A stretch of DNA of 64,000 nt, from assembly GCA_026745465.1 (NCBI GenBank), contig JACYXH010000405.1, positions 96,257 to 160,256 on the forward strand, in the 5' to 3' direction. Origin of the DNA: Lota lota. Lineage: Eukaryota > Chordata > Actinopteri > Gadiformes > Lotidae. Shown here piece after piece: positions 1-14,910 of the stretch (position 1 is its first letter; each line of letters starts with the position of its first letter). The position numbers and the translations under genes are program-made. Below the pieces are notes generated by a model that was not told where the DNA came from, did no database searches, and saw only the letters and a list, made by a program, of their open reading frames with translations.

Positions 1-3000
1 GTCTGTCGTTGACACATTGAAAGCGCTTGCTTCACCACTGGGTTGTTTGTATTTTGGCCATGCGATTTAACCAAATAGAACGCTTAACATGGAAGAATGT
101 CTTCTCTGAAATTCTTATGGTTATGTTTGCTGTTTCTATGTCTGCTGAGGTCAAACACTTGAAATACAGTAATTATTCAAACAGTATGGACTCTGACGAT
201 TGGTGGTAGTGGGTGTTTTCTTTCCATAGCAATCAGTCTGTTTCCTTCACCCACTGTTTATTGGTCAGATAATTAATTAAAAGTAATTAACTGACTGTAT
301 TCAATAATGTATGCTGATGATTATAACCTAAAAGATTTGACCTAAAATGCTGCATTGAAATTTATTCAGACATTGTTGTGGATTGTCATTCGTGGAGTAG
401 TTATGATTTAGTCATACTACGATAAAATGATTTCGTTTTTGGTGGTTTATTGGGAATCTTAAGAAACGACATTACCAATATCTGTACTTGAGAACCAAAC
501 TACATGTTTTTTTCTTCAGATTAATATATATATATTTGGATCATATTGTACTGGTCTATTTATGTATTGTCATCGATTCAAGTATTTAAAAAGAAGCTTG
601 ACCAACATCAGCACATGTAGTGTTATAGGGTTTGGAAAACAGTTCCTAGGTATGAAACAAGGAAGCATCGGTATGGCCCAGGCCACCCAGAGTCATCTAA
701 GAATCGTATGGCCGTTTTCTCTTGGACATATAGGTACCTTGTAACAAAGAAGTGCATGGCCTACTACACAGAAAGTATATATCTCAACGGAGGTTGAATC
801 CCCAACAGCACAAACAGCAGCTGGCTTTCATCTGCAGAGCTCGTAAAATCCCTGATCTTTTTTGAGGGGCTGAAAATTAATGTAACCACACTGTACATCA
901 CAATATTTTGGCAAAGCTATACTGCACTTATCACACATGGCAGCATGATGCAAGCATAGGCAACATTGAGAGCGTGACCCCAGAGAAAGGCACGCACGTG
1001 GCTCTTGATTGAAACCCATTGCAGCCTCTGAGAGCGCAGATGAGGGGCGCATCATTCACAAGGAGGAATAAAGTCATTTTCAGTCTCTTAAGCGCTCAGT
1101 GACTGACAGAGTTAAACGTTATAGAGAGCAGAGTTTCTTTTTGATTGTCTTCCAGTTTTCTTTGGCCCGTTGTGCTGCCCAGGGCCTCATCCAACCCCTA
1201 AAATAACTTCTCAGAATGGCTGCCCCTTTCTCCCTAACTTGCACCAATACAAGCTAAGTCTTGCCTCCTTTCTAAACAACATTACTTAACGTTTAGGCTG
1301 TGCCTTCAGTTATATCCTATTACCAGAGGTGAATTAGTTTACTCTTTGTGTATTCACTATGCACCACAACATTTGAAAGTGACCTAATTTTACATAAAAT
1401 GTTTTATATATGAAAACTTTTAAATGTATTTATTTCCAAAACACATTTGATTATTTGGATTTGAAAAATTCTCCTTTCAACACTACATGTTTAACCAAAG
1501 TAAAAAAAAAAATACATTTGACCAAGCTTAGAGACAGGATAAGGGTTGGGGTCTTTCAAGCTTTGGTGTTTGGTGTGAGATAGAGAACACATTACAAAAC
1601 CTTCATCTAACTTCAACATGTGTCTAGCAGCTGGTACAGGATCTGCGAGCATTTTGTCGGCTCCGAATCAGCACCTAGGAAAGGCTTCCATCATCATGTA
1701 ATGGATTCATTGTGCTACATTTCTGCTTTTTGATAACCTTTCCCATCTAGCAAAAAATAAAACAACCAAAACATGTGTAACAAATTGGAATTATTTTTTC
1801 CGGATTTCAGCTGTCGTTACCTTAAAGCAGTTTATTACCATGCTACAATCGCATGTCATAGGAATATGGAATAGGATTGATGGCAAGCTCATGGCATAGT
1901 GATTTAAAAGCTCAGTAGCAAGTGGCATTTTATTCATACACGTTATATTTTCTCTGTTCCCCATTAACCATTGAATAGTCTCTAATGATGTTTTCATTCA
2001 AAGTGCTATAGTTAAATATGCCCATCATGTATATTTGCAGTAGTATAGCAGAGGTGTAGAAAAACGTTCTGTTTCTCAGATGTTTTTAAGTCAATTCTCT
2101 ACATTGTTGGTGGTGTTGTGGAGTCATGGTTGGAGGGAGCTCTTGATGGCCATGTGCTGTGTACATAAAGCATGTGAGTATGTTGGGGTTCCAGGGGTCA
2201 GGGGTCGGGGTATTGCTCTTGCAGGCAGCTTGGAGAGAATTACGGGCCATTAGAGGAAGCCTGTAATCAATACACGCCATTGTCCCAGAGTCCGTCATTA
2301 CAGCAGACAACGGAGGGTTCGGTCTCAATTTGTCTTCTGGAACCAGGAGCTCTGCATCCTCCACTCCAGCTGTTGTGTTTGTAGGCTAAAATTCTCCTCC
2401 GCCACATGTTTTTCTAATTGCTACCATAGATGAGTGAACATGAGTTACTGCTTTGACCCTATTGATGTCTTCCTGTAGCGCACCTCACCTGCGACGTGGT
2501 GGTTGTTACCAACTGTCAAACCACCGGAGCATTCAAAAATACATTCTTGAGTGGCACTTGGCTTGATTGTTTATCTTGATTTTGCAACTCATGTAATGAT
2601 GCAAGGAGAGGGGAGGGAGGGAGGGGAGGGAGGGGAGCGGTATAGCTGTCAGGAGCTCTCTCAACTGTGAGTCTCTGAGGAGATTTGCAAGACCGGGCTT
2701 GACTGACACTTCCAGAGCAACACCTTCAGTGAACCCTCCCTTCCCCCCCGGTCACACACTCATTTATCCATATCCATATAATATATAATAGAACCCCTCT
2801 TGCCTCAGGCCAGATGGAAGCTGTTGGGCTCGATCCTCAGAGGGACGGGGTTTGTGGGTTTTTGGTGCACGCAAGAAGTCAGCTTTACAAGTTGCGGGCA
2901 AACGCAACCTCCCCCCCCCCCCATCCCCCCCCACCTGCGGATTCAGATACCGTCCACGCAGCACCCCACCATGTTGCTCATGAATGGAGGCGTTTGGGGG

Positions 3001-6000
3001 CGCAGTAGAGGCACAGAATAGCATGGCTAAAAGTAATGTACACAGTGTCATGGGTCAGCTGTAGGTTAACAAAATCTGCTCACAGAGATTAGATGTGTGA
3101 GGTTAAGCTAATGCTAAAACTATTGGCTGGCACTTTATATGAAAAAAACACACATGGTGGGAAAATGCTAATGTGTGACAGGGGCACCTTCGTTTTGTGA
3201 AGTCAAAAGATTGACCACAAAGAAAAAACAGTGAACGGATCTTTTGCTCTTCTGCTCAACCTCCAAAGGCCTGTTCTTCAATTTGACCATGATGGAAGTG
3301 GAACACATGCTTTAAAGTTGCAATATTACTTCAACTACTGTAACCATTGCGTAAATTAGGTCAGTTCTAACCATGCATCAAACAAATAAGATGCACACTC
3401 GATTGGAACCATTAGCACATGGAAGCAGTTGCATTACCTGGTCACTAACCCAAATCCTCCCGATTATGGGCATCATCCAGATGTGGCAACTATCTACATG
3501 AACTAAATCTCAATGTGTATTCAAATACTTAATCACAAAAGTAGGCTACAATGGGGGCTAAGGAGTAAACACATACACTTGAATATATCTGGAGTACCAA
3601 CACATCCGCTGTCTTTGTACTCCGGCAGAAGTGTTTGTTGGGCATTGGTCAATATAGACCTCCATATCATAACCTCCGCTGACATTTAGCTATTTGTTCT
3701 TCTTCTCAACTTCCTGCCTCTCTGTTACCGATTTTTGAAAGGTCCCTCAGTCAAATCTTTTGTCATGTTCTCCTGAACTCCTCAACATGGCTCCCCATTC
3801 CTCTGAATCTCATAATGGGGTTTCACCTGCCCTCTCTTCTCTAGATGATCCCAATTAGACTGTCATTATTATAATATTTTCAAAATGGGTTTTAATATCT
3901 AGTTAGCTCGGGCAGTACTGTTGACCTGCGTAACTGAAGATCTTAATACGTGTTTAAGTTATGTGAAATATTTGGTTTCAAGTCGCCCCTGGCTGGATAA
4001 AAATGTTGTAAAAGTCTGATGGGTTGGATTACATGGAGTCAGGGAGCGAAAGGGGAGGTATCTCTGGTGAATTGTAATGGAATAAAGACTACCACTTAGA
4101 TGGGAATAAGGGCTTAGTGCGCTGAGGTTATGAAGAGTGGGTGGTTTTCTGTTATATACACAGTCACATTCCTTGTCTTTCAGGTACCTCCAGTCAATGG
4201 GGAAAACACAACAACGGTCCATGTGTGGTTTGGTTATATGTATGATAAACCTTCATGCATAGTCAATATGGGATTGGGATAACACCGATGTCAATGTTCT
4301 AGTCAGCTGCCCTGGGCGTTTTTGTGTAGATGTTTTGGTTTTTCTTCCGTGATGTCCAATGATTACTTAAAGTAACCTTGCTACAATCATATCCTCCTTC
4401 CCCTTGTTTTCTAAAACACTTTATTTGGAAATCTTCTAATTTAGGGTTAGGCTTTTTCGTGGTCGCTGTTATGAGCCATGTAACAATGGCCTAATAGCTT
4501 GCACTTTTTGGATGACTAGACCTGGCACAACTTTGGAAAACCTGGCCAGTGGGTCTCAGCCATAATTGAGAACGAAGTGGCAATGCCCGGAATGCTTTCT
4601 ATTTCCTTCCCCTTTTATTTATGGCAAAATGTTGTTTTATTATTAGTCCCGGAACGTGTATAATGACGGAATGTGAGGCAATTAGTTTTAATGATGTGCA
4701 AGACAAATCTGCACAACAGCAATTACTACCACAATGTGTTCAGCAGGGCAGAGGCAGAGCCCAGAGACAGGACAGTACAGGCCCATGGCCACTCAGGACG
4801 GCTATCGTATGAAAATAGCAAAATAGGCAAGATGGTTAGGGTCAGTTAGGGTCAGGGCCTACTAGGGACTGTCCCGTTCACTATGGCTAACAACGGATAT
4901 GGAATGTGTTTGGTTTCATCACAGCTGATTTAAAAAGTGTCAAAACATCTGAACGTAGGAGCACATGCCCCTCCCTGTCTGAAATTAGGGTCTTGATTTA
5001 TTGAGTTGTCTTATCGAATAGATTTCTCAACGTCTAATTTCTTGTATTATTTTCCTCGACTCACATTAATTGGAGGTTTTATTACTTGGGTTATCCGTCT
5101 ATTAGGCAAGTGGACCGATTGATGCATAATGGACCAAATTGAGGTTAAGCAGACTGCAGACAAGGCAGTGGCCCCTAGCCAGGCTCTGCTCCAGTTGGGT
5201 CAGGGAGTTCCCATCTGCAAGCAGCTTATATGACTTCTCTAGCACATATTGATAAAAGACCGTAGTCCATGGTTTACCACAGAAGACGAGCCCTGTGTAA
5301 TTCTATGTTTTTGTGGAGTGTCGAAAACCCAGATGATGTGACCAAAAGCTGATCACGATTGTTGGCTGGTGTCTGCTGAACACCAGATAGACGCTTACCT
5401 TCGGCGCCGTAGACTTCCATTTCTGTCCAAAAGCACATTTCAAACAAGCCACAGACTCATCCTGTTGATTTTAGCAAGAAGAATCCATCTTTCGGAGGAA
5501 TTCAGCCATCGGGCATTATTTCTTCCCCGAGACATCTGTGTAAAAGCGACAGCAAGGCAGATTTATGCACCGTTTTTTTTAGTTGGCATGACTTAACTTC
5601 TGGACAACAACGGTTCTCTACAGCATGCAGAGACTGTTTATCTACTGATTGCTAGGCAGCCGAGGCAACCTGCTCCGGCTCAGTTCCTCTGGGATGTCCT
5701 CAATAAGAAAGACATAGACATATGCTGAAGGAGTCCCTCAAACAGGCCGACTTGAATGTGTAAGATCAATTGTTAAGGCTTTGATAGAGTTTTAATGGGA
5801 AAAGATGTTCTCAATTTGAACTTCATTATTAATGCAGACTTAATGTGAGCGGTGAAATAATGCTTTTTAAATGAAGGCACTATGCAACAACAACAAAAAG
5901 AAGCTACAATACATACTTTATCATAGCAGAGCATATGGCTTTGATTGTCAGTTGTTCATGGGAAAGTTTGCAATGTTAAAATACAATAGTCAAAAAACAA

Positions 6001-7187
6001 GAAATGTAAAAGTGCCTCAGCAGCCAAACCCATGATGACTGCATCGTGGGTTCGGAGCTCATATTTTCCTGCCTTCGGCTCACTCTGTGTTTCAGTCCAC
6101 AAAGCGTAAGCGTATCTCCAGGGTACATTTTTTGCTTTCACTCAAGAACCAAACGCAAGAAAAAGTGGCCCTGAAGTCTGAATCATCTCTAGCAACAGGA
6201 AGGGCGCAGAACTTCGGGGGCCTATTCGCCGCCTGTGGGGCCCTCTGACAACCCGCTCTGCGAACTGCCAGGGGTTGTGGCAGCCTTCCTGCCTGCTATC
6301 TGTCAGGGTGTCCAGGGCATCTGTGTCAATAGCATTCCACAGGCCTGTTGACAGACCCCCGCTGTTTACATTAGCCACCACGGACTAGTAACCTAATTTA
6401 CTGTTTAAGGACAATGTCGTAAATCCTGAGTTGCCATCCATTACATGTGCACGTGTCAAAAAGTGCAAAGTCTGTTTGCTTTCAAATGGCATGCCACAAA
6501 TCTTCCGATACTGGTAGAGGAGACCGGGGAGGAAGTGATGGTGATAGCACTGAGGGGGTGAATAGGAGTATTTTGCTATTACCATGAAATCACCTCAAGA
6601 CTTATTTGGACATTGATATTTGTTGGAGGTTTTGCCCTTCAAACTTTAACAGCTTCCATAAAGGAAGTTTCAGATGTCCTGTTTGACTCAGTAATCTTGT
6701 TGTTTATACAGGTTGCTCTGTTCAGTGACCTTCTACCGATATAATGCTCCCTGTGCTACCATGAAGGTACATAATCAGATTGTAACACGGTATGTCTAGC
6801 AAAAGAACACAAAAATGCCAGCAAAGCTAGCCTGAGCTATGAAGCTCGAGAAGGCTTTACCATAGCGAGACATTGGATAAGGGTTTCACGTAAGTGATCA
6901 CATGCATTTAGACTAAACAAGCCAGTCAAGGGCTCTCGAAAATAGACACGACGGGCCTCCAGGCCTACAACTGCATTGTAGGGAACAGAAGCCTCCCGCC
7001 CCACTGAATCTCGGGCTGAGAAGTCTAATGCTCCTCCTTGATTCAATCATCACAAATTGAACCGTGGTGCAGAGACTATGAAAAAAGCCTCGTCTGTCCC
7101 TCGTCTCGTCCAGGGAGCACGCGCATTGACTTGACCCGATGGACGCTCACCCACTCCCCGCTGTGCCTCTCTCTCCCTCCTCTCCAG
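1..7187. other. Non-coding sequence 5' of first recognisable exon (intron or upstream)
   Basis: No exon, RNA gene or mobile element could be recognised. The mammalian exon that codes the cysteine cluster just before EGF1 (CCPGW motif) was looked for by eye and not found. Composition is ordinary AT-rich intron-like sequence with a small GGGA-rich patch near 2605-2640 and a C-rich patch near 2915-2931. Because exon 1 here starts in phase 1, this stretch is most simply the intron preceding it. Confidence 0.6.
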
Positions 7188-7452
7188 CTGACTGCCAGCC
7201 CCCCTGCCAGAACCGGGGCTCCTGCAGCCGGCCCCACACCTGTGTGTGTCGCTCGGGCTTCCAGGGGGCCCGCTGCGAGGAGGTCACTCCGGAGCAGGTG
7301 TACATCCGCGACGGCGGGGCCTTGCGCCGGGTCAAGCCCGGCACCAACCCCTTCCAGAAGGACCAGGCGCGAAGGAGGCCCGCTGAGAGGCAGGCCCTGG
7401 ATACGGCCCGGCCCCCCCAGACCACAGCCACCAGGGCACCTCTCCACGCTGC
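7188..7452 (+). CDS. ltbp2: ltbp2 exon 1: N-terminal EGF-like domain and basic linker
   Basis: Acceptor tctccag/ctg, donor gc/gtaagt. The exon enters in phase 1 and leaves in phase 2, about 88 residues. Residues 2-30 form a non-calcium EGF-like domain, starting [12 protein letters not shown] and ending [14 protein letters not shown], with six cysteines in C-x3-C-x5-C-x5-C-x-C-x8-C spacing. It lacks the DxDEC calcium motif, as expected for the first EGF of LTBPs. The rest is a basic, Pro/Thr-rich linker ([12 protein letters not shown], then [10 protein letters not shown]). The domain is nearly identical to mammalian LTBP2 as I recall it. In mammals this N-terminal region mediates matrix, heparin and fibulin-5 binding; that role is inferred here. 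Confidence 0.93.
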
Positions 7453-10368
7453 GTAAGTGTCCTCCCGCGCCTACTCTTATCTGCAAAGCAAACCGTTTTT
7501 TTTTTATTAGGTTATGTGTTATCAGATCAAAAAGGGTTGAATAACAAGAGAGAAAGAGAAAGCTTCACCACGTGCACATTTTTCATGCTGTTTTTCTTCG
7601 TTCACATCACAGCGCTCACGGGAGTCCGATTTCATCATTTAAGCTTACTAGCTGCGCGAAATCAATCAGCCATTGATCATTTTAATTGAATACTGATGTG
7701 GCGCTTCGTGAACACCGATAGCTCATAAAGACTTAGATTAGTGGATAGGTCAGTGACTGAAAGGCTGCACACTAATGAAGAGGTATTGTTTTCAGAAAAA
7801 CCTTGACGATATAGATTGCATTCATGCCCCCTGTGCCCCCATTTTGTTCATACTAAAATGGCATGCAAGGTAACCACAGCTGCTTATTACATGCTTTGGG
7901 TCTGATGTCATAGTACTGTGATGTAAATCTTTATTTACCATAGAATCCGACCATGGAAAACCAATTAATTCAGTTTATGAACTTGATTCTCATAGAATGC
8001 TTTAAATATAAATGCTTATAAAATTGATTTTTCTTCATCCAAATTCTGGAGGAAGTCGTGTTGAATTCTAGATCCTACATTTATTACCTTTTAATATTAC
8101 CTTCTAGTAAACATTTTGGTTGGGAATGAGAATATTTAGCTATACAGCATTACCTAAATAAATAGTCAGCTATTATGAATGGTGCCATTGGTAACTATAG
8201 CCAAGAGTATAGCTTCCCATTCCATTCATTAAAAGCCATGCTTCAAAACTCATTCAGTTAAAAATAAATCCATCTAAAATGGAGGAAACAACTTTTCCCT
8301 TTGCCAGACACTGGTATTAAATCATTTAACGCAATACACACAGTACTTGCTTTGCACAGATGCGTTTGCAAATACGTTTTTCTATAATTGATTATTTTAT
8401 GTAAATATTTTCCTATACATGATTCACACTCTACTGAGTGAAATATCTTAAGACTGCTAATTGGACAGCGTTACAGCTTTCCGTCTGGCCTGAGCAGGGT
8501 TATATTTTTCCACAATATCTTTTCAGCATGCTACAATAATCTCCCCATCGACTTCAATTGCCAAGACTGGCGTTTTTTCAAAATATATTTGATTGAATGT
8601 TTTTAATGGCAACAACCACAAGTTCTCATCAAGGGTGTTGTAAACGATTGTTTCCTGTAAGTGTTGTCATGGATTGCCATTAATGGCTTATCTTGTCAAG
8701 TGGTTCCACTGCAAAGACCCTGTCTCCGTGCCTCTTCCAATCTGCTTGCAGTTAGTGTCATAGTTTAAGTGTCATCATTTGTTTAGGAACTGAGGTCACC
8801 TATTGATTTCCGTGCAGCCAGTTTGTCATCTGCATAGCGTCTCTGCACGAACCCGCGTATGATTTATTGCGTTGCAGCTGACATTTATGGTGCGACGCAG
8901 ACTAATTGTGTTCAGTGTCTTGGATGTTGTTATTTCACGCTGTGCTTCTGCTGGGTCATATGGAGTTATCCTGGCAGTGCGCCTGTTGTAGCATAGAGAA
9001 GGCACATACTCTAAATGTTACTGTACTCAAAAAGATCCAGAAGACGTTATTTTATAGCCGCAGTACATTCCTTTAAATGTATAGTCACATCAAGATTAAG
9101 AAAAGGAAACTAGGATTGTACCACGCGTGCATATGATTCAGTTCAATTGATTCATGGTACATTGCTGTGTCCTGACTCACCGATCTGGGCACATTCAAAG
9201 AAATAAAATAGCAGGTTTGGACAGGGTTTGCGAAAGGCCAACATTGTTCTCGAGTCACACGTGGCCCAAGTATTTCTTATCCAATGGTGCCGAATAACTG
9301 GCTGTAGCAGGTGTCAAGTTGAAGACGAGCCATTTCCCCCTGCCAGAGTGCCAGATCTCTGAGGCCCTCAGCGCCGACTAATCCAATTATTGCTAAAGGT
9401 AGCCAAGTAAGACCCACGCGTGTCAGAATCTCCAGAACAATTGCAGTTCAGACCTAAGTCCAACCTGTAAAATGTCCTCAGATGCATTATTTGGAGGTTC
9501 TTTAAGGAGCTGTCTTTTAGACTTTCCTTCCAAGGCAAATATTTTCCAGGATCTTTTGCTCATTCAATTCATGTGCAATGCACATACAATCCAGTCCAGA
9601 CAACTGTAAGCTAACGTTGAACATTGGGTTGGCTCAGCGCATCCGAGGGGAGGGACCCCATTATTACAATGGGGTGCTAGCCTTGGTTTCAGGTAACGGC
9701 AAGTGGCTTCTGCTGCCAAGGCCAGAGAAGCAGTACAAGAGGTCAGAAGAGAGCGATAGAGAGACTTAGACCAGCAGACAGACAGTAAGACAGCCGTGGA
9801 TAAGATCTTGAAGAGTATCAAAAGATTGAATGTTCAAGGTGATTTTACTTAGGATTTGCTTCGGCATACAGGCGGCCACGTGAAAATGATTAGAAACACT
9901 CACAGACATCTGCAGGATGAAAACATTGCAAAAAGACAGCAAGCCGGACAGATTAATAAATTGCAACTTCCCACACACTTCTCTTGACTATACTCCAGAT
10001 ACACGTTAAGATGATGTAAGTGTCTGCATGTGAACATCAACTTGATAATAATTCTTATAAAATCGAACTGAAAGTTTCTGTTAAACTGCAAACAAAACGA
10101 GCTGGATTGGGAAAGCAGGGAAAAAGGTTTGTAAAGTAAAAAGGTTGAGGATAGATGGGAGGAGAATTACAAGAGGGAGAGAGACAAAACAATAACAGGA
10201 GAAAGCCAGCCAGGCCTTTAAAAAAAGAAAGTGTTTCCGATTCCAAAAGGGGATTATGGCCCGAGGAGTCTGTCTGGAGCAACACAGACAAACAGCCTGC
10301 TGTCCAGACCCACCGCTTGGCCTCTCGTATCTAGCTCTGCCTACTCAAATAAGGGCCACGTTGATGAG

Positions 10369-10414
<46 letters not shown>

Positions 10415-11229
10415 CGGAGCAGAGGAGAAAAACACACCTTCTACTGCAGTTTTCGTAGTGAAGCTTGTTAACACTCCTTGAGAGAACCCTTGAAGTCGCT
10501 CGTGAAACCACCTCCAGAAGGATCTGCTGCTTGAATTCTATTTACTTGATGCTGGTGTATAAAGGATCAACTGTGGACTTTGTTTTTCCTGTTGGAAAGT
10601 TTTGTTCCTTCCCTTGTGCTATACATATTATGCCTCGAAAGACACCCGCTAATCCTACTCAATGAATCCTGAATCAATCCCAGCTAATTTATAGACCACA
10701 GCCTGAGTCCTGAGGCATAGACAGGATGGACATAACAGATGAACCGCCTCCATTACTCAAGAGTTCTGAAACATGGGAACTCTCCTGCTGAATCCCATCC
10801 TGTCTCTTCTTTAATCCCAGAGCGTCCTCCACCTTTCTTTACGGTGTCAGATACAGAGGTCCAGCCAGTGGGCCAGCAGCCCAGCGATTGCGTCTTCTTT
10901 GAGACTTCCTTATAAATGTCATGTTATGCGCCTCTAATGCATCTGGCAAGTAAATAAGTAACTCTCTCTCCCCCCCCCCCCCCCCCTCCACTACTACCAA
11001 CTTTCTTGCTGCTAGAAAATAAGCTTTCAGTAGAAAGCGTTTGCTTTCTGCTGTAACCCATGCTTCTCCTGTGGGGATGCTGATGTGAGGCCGTAGTAAG
11101 GATGACATGTTGCAGATCCTGATTACAGTTTGTCAGACATGGTCATGATGCTGGGGCACTGGAAATGACACGTCTTTTATGTGTAGCTCAGGCTATCTCT
11201 TTCCTGCTTTGGCTCTCTCGCTCTCGCTC

Positions 11230-11333
<104 letters not shown>

Positions 11334-12939
11334 CCTCTCCCTCCCCCGCTCTCTCTCTCTCTCTCTCTCCCTCTCCCTCCCCGCTCTCTCTCTCTCTCCA
11401 CTCTCTCTCTCTCTCTCTCTCCCTCCCCCCTCTCTCTCTCTCTGACATCGGTCCAGCACTGGAAACGGAGCGGGGCAGAGCAGGATGTGTGTTCACATTC
11501 ATCCCACCAAAGGTCATTCATCTCTAGTCTGCATCATTACATAATCCATGGTGGAAAGCCAGGAAAAGTTACCTGGACTGCAGAAGTTTACAATTCCAGA
11601 AGTACGAAACTTTAATTCTGGAACTGAACATTAAATACACAACAGTCCAAATACTACATATTTTTTAATGCAATTATAATTATAAGTTGGTAAACCAAAA
11701 TGGAACAGGCGGTAAAAGTATAAACTTTACTAAAATTAAAGTATGTAACAGACCCTGCCATATTGCTATTTTCAATTAAACTAAGCATAAGAACAAAACA
11801 AACAAAGGCACACATGCATCAGAATTACCTAATGGGTGATAGATGTGGCCAGATACTGTTTTTCAGCCCCAGCGTTTGCCCGGTGACTAATAGACCTGGT
11901 GGTTGTGTGGCCTGTTGACTGAAGGCTTTGGACCTAACCCACCCAGCCGTTTTTCAGAGGAATCTGCGGTCATGGTTGGAATTCTCCAAGTAAATCTGGG
12001 ATCACTGGTGCTTTGCTCCCACTCAAGACAAACCACACCACCCTGGTGAGAGTGAAGCCACCATAAACATGCCCAAGGGTACCTCGGTTTCTGACGGATT
12101 ATTAGAACCAAATATTGTTTTATTATTACATGGACTATTCTTGGTGGTCATAAACTAATATCATACAATATTTGAAGTTAAGTCCAGTAAAACACATTCT
12201 TACAGTAGTTTCCATGAAGCATTATTGTAATCTTAAAAGCCAGTTTTTGGAAATCTGGCTTTCAAAGTTTTTTTTGCCCTAACTGATCCCAAAGGATAAC
12301 AAATTCCAAGAGTAGCCTAACATTCCATAGGAGCCTTTTGTAATGCTCTCAATGCTTTCAAATGCATACCCAACAGTCCAATGTGTGCGTTCCTTCGAAA
12401 CGACGGTAAAAACCAATGCCTGGAGGGAATCTCCCTCACCGTACCAGCTGGCAATCTGCTTTCCTAATCAAAATGGAAGTGCCCAGAGTCTCCCTCTTGT
12501 CTCCCTGTTCCACTGCTGCCAAAGCAGAGGAAGCACAGAATCCAAGAGGGAGTTGCGGTGGAGGATCTGGCTGAGGTGGACAACGAGGTGAAGGGGAGGG
12601 GAATGCGGTCGATTCTCCCACTTGATTTACTCACGCACTTCTCTGAATGGCAGTCAATCATGTGAACACAACACATGGTGGATCCTACATGTGTAGGCTT
12701 GTGCTCTGTTTCCCTGTGCTGGGCAGGGTGGGGCAGTGGACTTGAACCAGGACCAGGGCAGGGTTCAACTGGCTCATCCCTGTTAGTCTTGTGTGCTGAT
12801 GCTACAAACTTGACCCTTGCCCCTGACCCTCATTCGTGGGATGGGGGGCATTTTCACCAGTGATGTGAATGTGAGATGGGGCTTTCCGGAGCATGGAGGG
12901 ACATCCTCTACTCTGGTTTCAGAGGGGGGTTTTGTGTGT

Positions 12940-12953
<14 letters not shown>

Positions 12954-12983
<30 letters not shown>
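12954..12983 (+). repeat. G30 homopolymer
   Basis: Thirty consecutive G after a (TG)n; the true length is uncertain in any assembly. Confidence 0.95.
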
Positions 12984-12985
<2 letters not shown>

Positions 12986-14890
12986 TTGTGTTGCTCTGCT
13001 AACTCTGGGATTATTAAACATCAACATTGCAGAGTGCAGACTCAGCTCCAGAGGCAAGCCTGTCCTCAGGTAAACTGTCCTCTGGAGACTGGGGAGGAGG
13101 GGGACATGCTGGGAGTTAGAACACACATTTATGAATTTCTCTCAGTGTTTCCTCTGTCACCGAAAGAGAAAGTTCCGTGGTGAAATCATGTTGGACCAAA
13201 TTAGGTTTTTTTGTGGCTGTGTTTCTTCCTTACGAGCACCGAGCCAAACAGGGCCTATGAGCAGTTGGCTTCCTGCTAGGGCAGCTGACAAAAGACCCCA
13301 GAGAACCCAGCGTGGGACACATACAGTACGCCTCTCTCCCCATGCCAGCAGCATCACAAACACACACAGAAACACTCACACAAACCAACGGTGGTGGGTT
13401 GGCTCCTGATCATTTCATATCTGCTCAGAGGCAGCTGTTCTACTGACAAAAACATTCTTAGACAAAGAGGAGGCCTTTCCAAGAATGCACTAGAACCTTC
13501 AGCTTCGGAGCCCATGCCAACCACATCAATCAGGCTATGTTCGAGACATTGGACATAGTGTTAAGAAAAAGACATAAACTGGCATTAGGACTGTGCATGA
13601 AACCAGTATGTATTCCAACCAGGGTTCAGGATGCAAAACAATTTTGCTATTGGTTGGGAAATAGCAGCGAGTTCCACTGCTGCTGGTTACCGTAGGTCCA
13701 TTCCACAACTGCTTCCATTTTCAAACAAGCACCAGCTTCTGTTACGTTTCATGCAATCTTTAGGTTTCAACAGTTACAGTTACTACCATACATTGACATT
13801 GATTCTGTTAAAAGTTCCCTGCCTTGTTCTTATTCCACTTTGATTTACTGTAAACCCAAATAGTGTCCAATTATGAACGTGATCGTTGCAGCTTGTGTAA
13901 TACACAAGGTGGAAATACATTCTCACTTAATACCTTCCAGGGGTGCCTTTGCCAAACAATATTTGCAGTCTTTATATTCACATTGACATTCTAATCTATC
14001 TAGATGGGACTTCCCTTTACATCCCCTGAAACAGCTCGTGTGTGAGATACAGGTCACGATAAGGCTGCTTGACATAGCTCTCTGATTCATTCTCAGGCCG
14101 TTGTTATCCTTTGCACCCTGGCCGAGGCCTGCTAGCCTGCTACTAGCGTGACTTATGGAAAGGCAGCCAGACAGAGCCCTTCTTAGTTGATCCAGTCTCC
14201 ATGACTGTGCTGATAAGGTCTCTGACACACCCTGTTTTTCACAAGGGGAAAAAATATTCTGCTAGCACTCACAATTAGCCCAATCATAATGACTGGAGAT
14301 GCTATCAAAGAAAGAGTGTGGCTTAATTGCTCACTGATGTTTGGCTTGACTTAGTAATGTGTATGAGAAGAGGACCCAGAACAGGCCTTTGCTTCATGTA
14401 AGTCTTGTGTTGGAACAAGTCTAGGGTTGGAACACTTTATAACTCGGATCTGAATTAAATCAGTGAATAAACAATAAATAATCGAGCACAAACGCAGTGG
14501 AAGATATACAATAGTTGATCCGAACCATTGTCGCCATTGGTAGCGATTCAGCTGTCCATCTGTCCCGCAGTTGCAAATCATCTGTCTGCACAGCAATATG
14601 TTATCTGTTTTGGCTATCAGTTGGTTATTAACAACCAGAGAGGAACACAGGAATGCCGCTAAAACTCGATTTCCGCAGCTACTTTATCACAGTTTTTTTG
14701 CGGGGGGGGGGAAATTGACGAATGTGTCCCAGAAACACTAGCTATGTTATATCACACTAGCGTGTGATACAACGACCGTACAGTATAACTGTTATAAAAT
14801 AACGATCGTCATTTTCTCACTCCCTATGTCACATAGTTGGTATGAGTCAAAGATGTAATGGAAAATAAACAACATGTGTTGTATCACTGT

Positions 14891-14910
14891 TATTGGACGG
14901 GGTGACGTCA
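14891..14910 (+). promoter_or_regulatory. Inverted CCAAT plus CRE (TGACGTCA) in intron 1
   Basis: ATTGG (inverted CCAAT) at 14892-14896 and a perfect CRE palindrome TGACGTCA at 14903-14910. About 130 bases downstream is a GGTAAGC donor-like site (15041). The module could be an enhancer or internal promoter; no coding first exon was recognised. Such sites also arise by chance. Confidence 0.25.

Noticed and set aside
1-7187. Search for the upstream LTBP2 cysteine-rich exon (CCPGW) and signal peptide
   Set aside because: No matching sequence seen by eye in either nearby frame; presumed outside the window.
7076-7486. Minus-strand open frame over exon 1
   Set aside because: Antisense shadow of a GC-rich EGF exon; no splice or family evidence.
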